Shown in pieces: positions 1-6,201 of a stretch of 12,641 bases of DNA. Numbering within the stretch: position 1 is the first letter of the stretch; every line of letters begins with the position of its first letter. This stretch comes from Sulfuricurvum sp. Lineage in GTDB: Bacteria > Campylobacterota > Campylobacteria > Campylobacterales > Sulfurimonadaceae. Below the pieces are notes generated by a model that was given only the letters and a program-made list of their open reading frames with translations, was not told the origin of the DNA and made no database searches. Made by a program: the position numbers and the translations under genes. The DNA is taken from contig DZBC01000033.1 in assembly GCA_022729835.1 (NCBI GenBank), positions 1 to 12,641 of the forward strand. Reading direction: 5' to 3'.

Positions 1-406
1 GGGTGTGCAGGATTTTAAGACCCGTGTAGTCTTGAGCGTAACAGGCCCTTGCGTGGGTCGCGCCCCCAAGGCGGCGCTGGGAGATGTAGGATTCGTCGTT
101 GCGGCTAAAGGGCACGCCGATGCGATCGAGCCACTCGACCATCTTCACCCCTTCGCGGCAGAGTTTCTCCACCGCCGCACGCGACGCCAGCCCCTGCGCC
201 GATTTGAGGGTGTCTTCGATATGAATCTGCGGAGAATCGACCTCCATGTGCGCCAGCGCGGCGTTGATACCGCCTTGCGCCATGCCCGTCTGTGCGCTTG
301 TGGGGTAGCTTTTGCACACCACCTTCACCCGTGCGCCTGCCGCTTTGGCGTGCAGCGCCGCGATGAGGCCTGCACCGCCGGCACCGACAATCAAAACATC
401 TACCAT
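1..406 (-). CDS. Succinate dehydrogenase/fumarate reductase flavoprotein subunit (N-terminal 135 residues, cut by window edge)
   Basis: This is the FAD-binding catalytic subunit family that interconverts succinate and fumarate. Only the N-terminus is in the window. Residues 4-13 form the Rossmann dinucleotide motif (VLIVGAGGAG). AQGG at 43-46 and the block around 111-135 (RRLGG, then ACYAQDYTG, then LHT) match FrdA/SdhA closely. The ATG at 404-406 is preceded by GGGAG four bases upstream. One oddity is that the Sdh/Frd histidine that binds FAD covalently (the SHT before AAEGG in E. coli FrdA) is a glutamine here (Q39, AQT). FAD may therefore be held non-covalently, as in TfrA-like or aspartate-oxidase-like relatives. 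L-aspartate oxidase (NadB) is the main alternative, but the RRxGG..R..YA.D.TG...LHT block favours Sdh/Frd. The gene lies 81 bases downstream of hemD on the same strand, with its own possible -10 box. Confidence 0.85.
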   Translation of the reverse strand, partial: MVDVLIVGAGGAGLIAALHAKAAGARVKVVCKSYPTSAQTGMAQGGINAALAHMEVDSPQIHIEDTLKSAQGLASRAAVEKLCREGVKMVEWLDRIGVPFSRNDESYISQRRLGGATHARACYAQDYTGLKILHT

Positions 407-451
407 GCACTCCCTTTTTTGCCCTTACGTTGCAAAAGGCGTTCTTGCGAG

Positions 452-457
452 ATTGTA
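452..457 (-). promoter_or_regulatory. Possible -10 box (TACAAT) for the flavoprotein gene
   Basis: On the minus strand TACAAT lies in the 81-base gap between hemD and the flavoprotein gene. It would give a leader of about 40 bases carrying the GGGAG ribosome site. No convincing -35 is present, which is usual for Campylobacterota sigma-70 promoters. The same hexamer recurs upstream of hemD and of the PAS gene. Confidence 0.35.
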
Positions 458-487
458 CTTAAGCGGGCTTTAGGTGCGGCTAAGCGC

Positions 488-1387
488 CTACATGTAACTG
501 AGTTCTCTGGCTTTGCGCAGGCACGATTCCAGCGAGGTGTGTTCGGCGATGACGGGGGTGATCCCCTCAGGAAAAGCCGCAGCCGTCGTGGTACCGATGG
601 CGACCGCGCGGTAGCTCTCATCCCACCGTGCATGTTTGAAAAAACAGTTCACATTGGAAGGAGCAGAAAATATGACCACCGATTTTCTAGGCAACACCAG
701 CGGCGCACTTTGCGGCTTGCAACAGGGTTCATAGATCACCGCCTCATCGCACGCCACGCCTTGATCGCGCAAGATGGCGCCGAGTTCCGAAGCCACCTCT
801 TTGGCGCGAAGGTAGAGCGTACGCATCCCCTGCAACTGCGAGACAAGCTCATGGGCAAAGCTCTCGCCGTAGTGGCTCTTGCCGACATAGCGCAGTTGAC
901 CGCCCAGTCGCTTGAGCGCTTTGGCACTTTGCGGCGCGATGGCGTAGCTGGGCTTGAGCTTCCACTCAGGATGGGTCGCGGCCAAGACTTCGACGGCATT
1001 TTTAGAGGTAAAGATCAGGGCATCATAGGTGGAGAGATCAATAGTACAGGGGATTGGTTTGATCTCAAACAGCCCCAGTGGCTTTGCCCCGCTCAACAGT
1101 GTATCACCAGTGACATAGATGGGGCTACATGTAAAACGCTCTAGTAGCTTTGCGCCTCTTTCACACAGACGCTTGGTCCATGAGGCGCACGATCCGATAC
1201 GGATATTACCCTCCTGATCAACGCTGTATTCAATACCATGACTTCGGAGTTGATGGGTAATACTCACCAGTTCAAGGGAGTAGTTTTTATCCTGTCTGTT
1301 ACTGTCTGCCCAGAAGGTTTGCTGCGCAGCATCATATTCATAGTAAATGGTGCTGAGCTGTTCAACTACTGATTTTAAGCCATTCAT
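488..1387 (-). CDS. hemD: Uroporphyrinogen-III synthase with N-terminal extension
   Basis: HemD closes and rearranges hydroxymethylbilane to uroporphyrinogen III in cytoplasmic haem and sirohaem synthesis. Residues about 89-299 look like a HemD core: the opening strand IYVTGD, DALIFTSKNAVEVL around 125-138, VVIFSAPSNVNCFF in the second half, and the AVAIGTTTAAAF motif near the end. The whole protein is 299 residues. The first 88 or so residues are not part of a normal HemD and match no family I recognise; they are mixed polar and charged (YYEYDAAQQTFWAD, then SLELVSITHQLRSHGIEY). No ATG, GTG or TTG lies near the core boundary, so the extension appears to be genuinely translated with it. A TACATGTA palindrome lies exactly at the extension/core junction (1126-1133) and another overlaps the stop codon (489-496). 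HemD sequences diverge strongly, so the family call rests on pattern rather than on invariant residues. Confidence 0.8.
   Translation of the reverse strand: MNGLKSVVEQLSTIYYEYDAAQQTFWADSNRQDKNYSLELVSITHQLRSHGIEYSVDQEGNIRIGSCASWTKRLCERGAKLLERFTCSPIYVTGDTLLSGAKPLGLFEIKPIPCTIDLSTYDALIFTSKNAVEVLAATHPEWKLKPSYAIAPQSAKALKRLGGQLRYVGKSHYGESFAHELVSQLQGMRTLYLRAKEVASELGAILRDQGVACDEAVIYEPCCKPQSAPLVLPRKSVVIFSAPSNVNCFFKHARWDESYRAVAIGTTTAAAFPEGITPVIAEHTSLESCLRKARELSYM
489..496. repeat. TACATGTA palindrome, copy 1
   Basis: Overlaps the hemD stop codon: on the minus strand it reads TAC ATG TAG, encoding the last two residues and part of the stop. On the plus strand it is followed by A (TACATGTAA). Confidence 0.9.
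1126..1133. repeat. TACATGTA palindrome, copy 2
   Basis: Inside hemD, encoding the Thr-Cys pair at residues 86-87, exactly between the unexplained extension and the HemD core. Plus-strand context is GCTACATGTAAAA. Confidence 0.9.
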
Positions 1388-1394
1388 GTCGCAT

Positions 1395-1400
1395 ATTGTA
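1395..1400 (-). promoter_or_regulatory. Possible -10 box (TACAAT) for hemD, perhaps leaderless
   Basis: TACAAT on the minus strand ends seven bases before the hemD ATG (1385-1387), and there is no Shine-Dalgarno sequence in between. Transcription starting at the usual distance would begin at or next to the A of the ATG. The -35 region is poor. This is inference from spacing only. Confidence 0.3.
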
Positions 1401-1451
1401 GCGCAGAGGCGTGCATCTTAAGACGGATCGTCCGAAGATCGTAACAAACAG

Positions 1452-1925
1452 TTAGAAGAAATATCGCAGCAGCGCTTCACCTCGGGTCTCAAGGATAAAA
1501 TTGTCCCCAAACCCTGCATAGGCTCCGGCTTCTGCGCCGATTGAGACTTTGGGGTCTAAATGGTATTCAAACCCGAAAACACCGCCTAAGACCAACTGCG
1601 TATCGTCATTGGAGTCTCCATGATCGTAATCAATACTGGTGTACTCGACCAGCGCCTTGCCCCCGTAGTAGATCGAAACCTTACTGTTGGCATTTTGCTG
1701 CAGATAAAGCCCACTGCCCAGCGCAACCGCGCTTTGGGAGTAGTCGTCGTTGGAGAGATAGCCCAAGCGCACCTCAGGCTCCAGACGCAGATTGCCCTCG
1801 AGTGCCATTGGTATGCGAATCGTCGCCTGATCGTTGGCGATACCGACACCTAGCCCCATCGAAACGGCCTGAAGCGCTGTGGCCGCAAGCAGCACTAGTG
1901 TGATTAAGGTCACTTTTTGTTTCAT
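1452..1925 (-). CDS. Small outer-membrane beta-barrel protein, function unknown
   Basis: 157 residues. The N-terminus is a classical signal peptide: MKQK, then a hydrophobic stretch (VTLITLVLLAATALQA) with likely cleavage after ALQA. The mature part is a run of alternating polar/hydrophobic strands separated by short turns rich in D, N and G (for example LGYLSNDDYSQSAVALGSGLYL, split by turn residues NDD). It ends in Tyr-Phe-Phe, and a C-terminal Phe is the usual signal for BAM-dependent barrel insertion. The size suits an eight-stranded barrel. A GGAGG sits six bases before the ATG at 1923-1925. The gene is divergent from mscL and 64 bases upstream of hemD on the same strand. No specific family or substrate can be assigned. 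Confidence 0.75.
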   Translation of the reverse strand: MKQKVTLITLVLLAATALQAVSMGLGVGIANDQATIRIPMALEGNLRLEPEVRLGYLSNDDYSQSAVALGSGLYLQQNANSKVSIYYGGKALVEYTSIDYDHGDSNDDTQLVLGGVFGFEYHLDPKVSIGAEAGAYAGFGDNFILETRGEALLRYFF

Positions 1926-1945
1926 AAGAATCCTCCAAGCACTAA

Positions 1946-1976
1946 ATTATCACGCCATTCTAGCCAAAAAATACAA
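1946..1976 (-). promoter_or_regulatory. Possible promoter of the outer-membrane protein gene
   Basis: On the minus strand GATAAT (1946-1951) is a 5/6 match to the -10 consensus, with TTGTAT at 1971-1976 as a weak -35. The spacing is 19 bases, longer than ideal. It lies in the 128-base divergent region shared with mscL. Confidence 0.35.
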
Positions 1977-2011
1977 CCCACCCCACAAAGACGACCCTGC
2001 AAGAATTACAG

Positions 2012-2017
2012 TAAAAT
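2012..2017 (+). promoter_or_regulatory. Possible -10 box (TAAAAT) for mscL
   Basis: TAAAAT lies 36 bases before the mscL start, leaving room for the AAAGGAG ribosome site. No clear -35 is seen. Confidence 0.3.
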
Positions 2018-2053
2018 ACCGCGTTCATACCCAACCCCGCAAAGGAGTGTTTC

Positions 2054-2491
2054 ATGCTCAAAGAATTCAAAGACTTCCTCATCAAAGGTAACGTAGTCGA
2101 TATGGCCGTCGGCTTTATCTTTGGTGCGGCCTTCGCCACTGTCGTCAAATCGCTGGTCTCCAATATCATGATGCCGCCCATCGGGCTACTCATGGGGCGT
2201 GTAGACTTCTCTTCGCTCTTCATCTCGCTTGATGGCAAAAACTACGCCTCGCTGGCCGAACTCGACGCCGCCGGAGCACCTGCCATCAAACTGGGCGTCT
2301 TTTTCAATGACCTGATCTCATTTCTCATTTTGGGCTTTGTGATGTTTTTGCTGGTGCGCACCTACAACCGCCTCAAAGCCGAAGATGCCGCAACGCCCGA
2401 GCCCGAACCGACGACCAAAACCTGCCCGGAATGTGCCATGTCCATCCCCCTCGCGGCCAAAACCTGCCCCCACTGCCGCACGCCGCAGTAG
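2054..2491 (+). CDS. mscL: Large-conductance mechanosensitive channel MscL with C-terminal zinc ribbon
   Basis: MscL is a homopentameric inner-membrane safety valve that opens under membrane tension during hypo-osmotic shock. The N-terminal helix (FKDFLIKGNVVDMAVGFIFGAAF) and TM1 cover residues about 1-40, ending in the family's MMPPIG turn. A periplasmic loop spans about 50-78, and TM2 (LISFLILGFVMFLLVRTYNRL) about 87-107. A proline/glutamate linker (112-121) then leads to a short treble-clef/ribbon module with CxxC pairs at 124/127 and 138/141. At 145 residues it is slightly longer than the classical form because of this tail. Such ribbons occur in some MscL homologues; the role here is unknown, perhaps a metal-dependent cytoplasmic bundle or a protein contact. 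AAAGGAG (2041-2047) lies six bases before the ATG. Confidence 0.95.
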   Translation: MLKEFKDFLIKGNVVDMAVGFIFGAAFATVVKSLVSNIMMPPIGLLMGRVDFSSLFISLDGKNYASLAELDAAGAPAIKLGVFFNDLISFLILGFVMFLLVRTYNRLKAEDAATPEPEPTTKTCPECAMSIPLAAKTCPHCRTPQ

Positions 2492-2492
2492 C

Positions 2493-2500
2493 TACATGTA
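2493..2500. repeat. TACATGTA palindrome, copy 3
   Basis: Fills most of the 13-base gap between the convergent stop codons of mscL and the small-protein gene. Context is GCTACATGTAAGC. Confidence 0.9.
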
Positions 2501-2504
2501 AGCC

Positions 2505-2849
2505 CTAATTCGCGTCGCGGTAGTGATGCGAAAGGGTTTGGCGGTAATCTTCGTAGACTTTTTGCAGCGTCGCACCCTCTTTGGCACAGCGCAGAATCTG
2601 GCGCGTGAAGTTGAGCGGATACTCCACCTTGTGCCCCTCATCTTGCGCAATGATCTCACCTAGCAGCGCGTACATCTTCTCGAGCAGCTCCGGTTCTTCG
2701 CGCCCGAGCCGATCGAGCGTATCTTGCGCGAGCAACAGCGTCTCGTCGTTGAACTCGCCGCGCGCGTTGATCGTTTTGCGCACCTCGACATAGTCGCGCA
2801 GGCTCTTGCGCTTCACGATGTAATCGGTAAAAATTTCAATCAGTGACAT
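2505..2849 (-). CDS. Small helical protein of unknown function
   Basis: 114 residues starting at the ATG at 2847-2849 (MSLIEIFTDYIVKRKSLRDY). This start is chosen because AAGGAAAGAG lies just upstream; the open frame runs about 34 codons further, but that part has no ribosome site and untypical composition. The protein looks soluble and almost all helical, rich in charged residues, with no signal peptide or membrane segment. It has one central cysteine (in ILRCAK) and a basic/aromatic C-terminus (SHHYRDAN). It is convergent with mscL, their stop codons being 13 bases apart with a TACATGTA between them. I do not recognise the family and assign no function. Confidence 0.65.
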   Translation of the reverse strand: MSLIEIFTDYIVKRKSLRDYVEVRKTINARGEFNDETLLLAQDTLDRLGREEPELLEKMYALLGEIIAQDEGHKVEYPLNFTRQILRCAKEGATLQKVYEDYRQTLSHHYRDAN

Positions 2850-2947
2850 GCTCTTTCCTTGATCAATAGAGTGTTCAATCCTAGCACCTTTGCGTAGCAA
2901 TAGTGTAGCAAGTTGCGCGCAACACCCTTTTGGCACAAGGCGCATTG

Positions 2948-2968
2948 ACAAAAGCGTCTCCGCTTTGT
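2948..2968 (-). terminator. Weak stem-loop, possible terminator of the efflux transcript
   Basis: On the minus strand AAAGCG pairs with CGCTTT around a GAGA tetraloop, and ACA/TGT extends the stem past one bulged base. The GAGA (GNRA-type) loop is stable, but the run of T lies inside the stem and no real U-tract follows. It is about 200 bases after the RND stop codon. Confidence 0.25.
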
Positions 2969-3083
2969 AGCATCTTTGTAAATCATGCGCATAGGATATA
3001 AATTAGGGGGACAGTATATATATTATAGACAGGTATCTTCCTTCTCTTCTCTACTACACGCAACACGCCATTTAAAACAAGTT

Positions 3084-3091
3084 TACATGTA
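3084..3091. repeat. TACATGTA palindrome, copy 4
   Basis: Intergenic. It is part of the 13-mer TTACATGTAAGCT (3083-3095), which is repeated exactly 68 bases further on. Near-perfect dyad symmetry extends to AAG/CTT on both sides. Confidence 0.9.
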
Positions 3092-3145
3092 AGCTTACGC
3101 ATAGATTCACAGCGCGAAGCTGGGTTGTTTGGCTGGAGGGGGTGC

Positions 3146-3165
3146 GGAGCTTACATGTAAGCTCC
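3146..3165. repeat. 20-base perfect palindrome containing TACATGTA copy 5
   Basis: The sequence GGAGCTTACATGTAAGCTCC is a perfect 20-base palindrome whose edge touches the stop codon of the RND gene (3166-3168). As RNA it could fold into an 8-bp stem with a CATG loop. No U-tract follows on the minus strand, so it is not a classical terminator. It shares TTACATGTAAGCT with copy 4. Confidence 0.9.
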
Positions 3166-6100
3166 TCAAACCTCCCCTTTCTCATAAAAGCGCCGCAGAT
3201 AGGCATCCAGCGGATACATAAAGCGGTAGATCGCGGGGACGATCAGCAAGGTAAGGATCGTGGAGCTGATGAGACCGCCGATGATGGCGATGGCCATCGG
3301 GGCGTTGCTCTCGTGTCCCGCGCCACTGCTGAGCGCCAAAGGCATCATCGCACCGATCATCGCAAAGGTGGTCATGAGGATGGGGCGGAGTCGGCGCTCT
3401 CCGGCTTCGAGCAGCGCGGTTTCGACCTCTTTGCCCTCTTTGATCGCGCGGTTGGCGAAGTCCACCACCAAAATGGCGTTTTTGCCCACCATCCCCATCA
3501 GCAAGATGATCCCGATCAGCACGAAGATGCTAAAGGGATTGCCGCTAAAGTAGAGGGCCAAAATCACCCCCGTAAAGCTCAGCGGTAGCGCCACCATGAT
3601 GATGATGGGCTGAATCAGCGACTCATAGAGCGCGGCGAGGATGATGTAGATCAAAATCACCGAGAGCCCCACCGTAAAGGCAAAGGCCTCCGCCGTCTCC
3701 TGCATCCGCTCGATATCGCCCGTGTAGCGGTAGCGATACCCCGGCTCAAGCATAGTGCCCATCGCCTCATCGATCTTGGCCACCACGTCGCTGAGCGTCG
3801 CGCCTTCTAGGTTGGCGGTGACAAGGATCTTGCGCTCGCGGCTAAAGCGGTTGATCGACGCCGCCCCCTCGCGCATCTCGAAGCGCACCAGCCCCTCAAG
3901 AGAGACAAAATTTCCATCGGCGGTTTTGATCTGCATCTTTTTAAGATCTTCGATATTTTGGCGGTAGGCATCGCCTAGACGCAAGGTGATGTCATATTGA
4001 CGCCCTTGCTCTTCAAAGCTTGAGATCGCGCTCTCACTCGAAAAGGCGCTCGAGAGCAGCGCGGCGATCTGCTCGACGCTCACCCCCACACGCTGCGCGT
4101 TTTCACGTTCGATGACGACGCGCACCTCGCTTTTGCCCGGCTCAAAATCGCTGTCGATGTCGATGACGCCGCCAATCCCGCGCAGCAGCGTTTGCAGCTC
4201 TTGCGAGAGCGTTTCGAGCTTTTGCAGATCAGGCCCCGTCAGTACCACCTGAATAGGCGCGTTGGACTCGCCTGAGTCGATCGGCGGCAGATCCTCTACG
4301 CTGATGGTAAAGCCTGAGAAGGCGGCGAACTTCTTGCGGTATTCGCCTACCACCTCCTCAAGCCCCTCTACACGCTCTTCTACGGGTACGAGTTTGACGT
4401 AGATCATCGCCTTGTGCGGCTCGTTGGCGCTGGTATAGCCGACGCTCAGCGCCACATCCTCGATGCGTTCATCCCCCTCAAATACATGTAACATCTCGGT
4501 CGTAGCTTTGTTCATCGCCTCTAGCGAGGTGCCCACTTCGCCTTTGATGAGCACGCGCAGTTCGCGCATATCCTCCATCGGCACGAAGGTGCCGCCCACC
4601 TTGCCCGCAAGCGTCCCTGAGAGTATAAGCACCGCCACTGCGCCGAGCAAGGTGAAGGTTTTGTAGCGGATGAGCGGGCGCAGCACGGCACGATAACCTC
4701 GGTCAAGCCGCACAAACATCGGCTCGGTGGCGTGCCAAAAGCGCCCCTCGTGGCCGCTTAAGATGCGCGCACCCACCGAAGGGATAAACATGATCGCCAC
4801 AAAAAAGGAGAGCACCACCCCCGAAGCGACCGTCATCGCAAAGGAGTTGAAAAACTTGCCCACGATCCCGTCCATATAGGCCACCGGCACAAAGACCGCC
4901 AGCAGCATCGCCGAGATAGCCATGATCGAAAAAGCCATCTCCGCCACCCCTTCAAAGGCGGCGCGAAACCCCTCTAATCCCTGCTCCATTTTGCGCGAAA
5001 TGTTCTCGATGACCACAATCGCATCGTCGATAAAGATCCCGATCGAGAGGGTCAAACCGATCATCGTCAGACGGTTCAGATCATAGCCCAGCATATCGAT
5101 CAGCGCGAAGGTGCCGATGATGGAGGTGGGAATCGAGAGCGCCGAAACCAGCGTCGCCTTGACGTTGCGCAAAAACAAAAAGACGATCACGATTGAGAGC
5201 AGCGCCCCAAAGAGCAGATCGAACTTGACGTGATCGATGTTGACCATGATCTTGCCCGATTGATCCTCCACGGGCGTGATGGTGTAGTCGCTTCCCGCAA
5301 TCGCTTGTAGCTCCTCAAGTGCCTCTTTGACCCCCTGCGCCACATCGAGCGTGTTGCTACCCGAGATCTTCTGCACCTGCATCAGCACCCCCGGCGTGCC
5401 GTTGACGAGCGAGTAGCTTTTGGCATCTTCAAGGCTGTCTTCGACACGGGCGATATCCTCTAGCCGCACCCCCGGAAGCACCATCAGCGCACACAGCTCC
5501 TCGACGCTGCGTGCATCGCCGCGCGTCTTGATGATCAGATCGCGCGTATCATCCACCAGCTTGCCGCCGCCCAAGCGCACGTTTTGGCGTGCGATCAGAT
5601 CGCTCAGCTCGCTGGCGGAGATGGCATATTTGTTCAGTAAAAACGGATCGGCAAAGATGCGGATTTCGCGCTCGCGGTATCCGACGATCTTTACTTCCGC
5701 CACGTCTTTGATGCGCTGGAGTCTGGGTTTGAGCTGCTCATCGGCCAGACGCATCAGTGCGGGAATGTCGCCTGAGCGTGTGGAGACAAAGAGCTTGATC
5801 GCCGCCGCGCCGCTGGTGCTGACCTTTTTGACGATGGGGGCTTCGACGCCGTTTTCAAAGCGGATTCCTCCGATCTTGTCGCGTACGTCGTTGGCCGCCT
5901 CCTCGATCCCTTTAAAAAGCTCGAACTGGATCATCACGACACTCATCCCCTCATAACTCGTCGAGAGGAGTTTGTCAATCCCGTCAATCCCCGAGACCGC
6001 CTCTTCGATCTTGTCGGTCACTTTGGATTCGACCGTTTCGGGGTCGGCGCCATAGTAGGACGTCTCGATGGTGATGATGGGAATATCGATATTTGGAAAA

Positions 6101-6201
6101 AGTGCCACAGGCATGGAGCGAAACGACATCATCCCAAAGACGATGAGCGAGAGCACCATCATCAGCGTGGTGATGGGTCGGTTGATGGCGAAGCGGTACA
6201 T
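3166..6201 (-). CDS. RND-family multidrug efflux transporter, inner-membrane pump (HefC/AcrB-like)
   Basis: A proton-driven trimeric pump that exports drugs, bile-like amphiphiles or solvents through a periplasmic adaptor and TolC duct. It is full length for the HAE1 type (1011 residues). TM1 is at about 10-28, followed by the porter loop with PNIDIPIITIETSYYGADPETVE. TM2-6 span about 327-480. The TM4 proton-relay aspartates are present (IDDAIVVIENI, D392/D393). TM7 is at about 513-530, then the second porter loop, then TM8-12 from about 840. The TM10 lysine (GKNAILVVDFANRAI, K907) and the ERRLRPILMTT segment are present. All relay residues looked for are there, so it should be active. The ATG directly follows the adaptor's TAG with no gap, and GAGG/GGAG lie in the adaptor's last codons, so the two are coupled. 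Substrate cannot be predicted from sequence. It is antibiotic/bile type rather than the heavy-metal CusA type, given the order and lack of Met-rich motifs. Confidence 0.95.
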   Translation of the reverse strand: MYRFAINRPITTLMMVLSLIVFGMMSFRSMPVALFPNIDIPIITIETSYYGADPETVESKVTDKIEEAVSGIDGIDKLLSTSYEGMSVVMIQFELFKGIEEAANDVRDKIGGIRFENGVEAPIVKKVSTSGAAAIKLFVSTRSGDIPALMRLADEQLKPRLQRIKDVAEVKIVGYREREIRIFADPFLLNKYAISASELSDLIARQNVRLGGGKLVDDTRDLIIKTRGDARSVEELCALMVLPGVRLEDIARVEDSLEDAKSYSLVNGTPGVLMQVQKISGSNTLDVAQGVKEALEELQAIAGSDYTITPVEDQSGKIMVNIDHVKFDLLFGALLSIVIVFLFLRNVKATLVSALSIPTSIIGTFALIDMLGYDLNRLTMIGLTLSIGIFIDDAIVVIENISRKMEQGLEGFRAAFEGVAEMAFSIMAISAMLLAVFVPVAYMDGIVGKFFNSFAMTVASGVVLSFFVAIMFIPSVGARILSGHEGRFWHATEPMFVRLDRGYRAVLRPLIRYKTFTLLGAVAVLILSGTLAGKVGGTFVPMEDMRELRVLIKGEVGTSLEAMNKATTEMLHVFEGDERIEDVALSVGYTSANEPHKAMIYVKLVPVEERVEGLEEVVGEYRKKFAAFSGFTISVEDLPPIDSGESNAPIQVVLTGPDLQKLETLSQELQTLLRGIGGVIDIDSDFEPGKSEVRVVIERENAQRVGVSVEQIAALLSSAFSSESAISSFEEQGRQYDITLRLGDAYRQNIEDLKKMQIKTADGNFVSLEGLVRFEMREGAASINRFSRERKILVTANLEGATLSDVVAKIDEAMGTMLEPGYRYRYTGDIERMQETAEAFAFTVGLSVILIYIILAALYESLIQPIIIMVALPLSFTGVILALYFSGNPFSIFVLIGIILLMGMVGKNAILVVDFANRAIKEGKEVETALLEAGERRLRPILMTTFAMIGAMMPLALSSGAGHESNAPMAIAIIGGLISSTILTLLIVPAIYRFMYPLDAYLRRFYEKGEV
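4483..4490. repeat. TACATGTA palindrome, copy 6
   Basis: Inside the RND gene, read on the minus strand as part of TTA CAT GTA (Leu-His-Val, residues 571-573). It falls in the periplasmic porter domain, a region of low conservation. Confidence 0.9.

Larger units (their letters stand above)
2850..3165. other. 316-base non-coding region between the small-protein gene and the efflux operon
   Basis: No credible gene is seen on either strand. From left to right it holds: the leader of the small-protein gene; the palindrome GTTGCGCGCAAC (2912-2923); a hairpin at 2948-2968; an AT-rich patch (about 2990-3030) with GACAG at each side of an alternating TA run (3011-3015 and 3027-3031) and TATAAT on the minus strand; a pyrimidine-rich stretch (3032-3056); and two TACATGTA palindromes (3084, 3152). 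It should contain the promoter of the minus-strand gene at 2849 and the end of the efflux transcript. Confidence 0.6.

Noticed and set aside
5..1144. A long open frame on the plus strand opposite the flavoprotein and hemD genes.
   Set aside because: Its translation is Arg/His/Cys-rich with no recognisable domain, whereas the minus strand carries two clear families. It is an antisense shadow of G+C-rich codons.
2912..2923. Palindrome GTTGCGCGCAAC.
   Set aside because: A single 12-base dyad with no T-run and no clear promoter placement; noted in the gap description but not called an operator or terminator.
2850..2951. A 34-codon N-terminal extension of the small-protein gene beginning at 2951.
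   Set aside because: There is no ribosome site at 2951 and the extension is compositionally unlike the rest; the ATG at 2847-2849 has AAGGAAAGAG upstream.
2990..3040. AGGGGGACAG with an AT run as the end of a REP-associated (RAYT/IS200-like) element.
   Set aside because: No transposase, no second end and no hairpin of the expected type in the window; kept only as a low-interest composition note.
3142..3588. A plus-strand open frame across the start of the gap and the RND 3' end.
   Set aside because: It lies mostly antisense to the conserved RND C-terminus, and its His/Asp/Gln-rich product resembles no protein.
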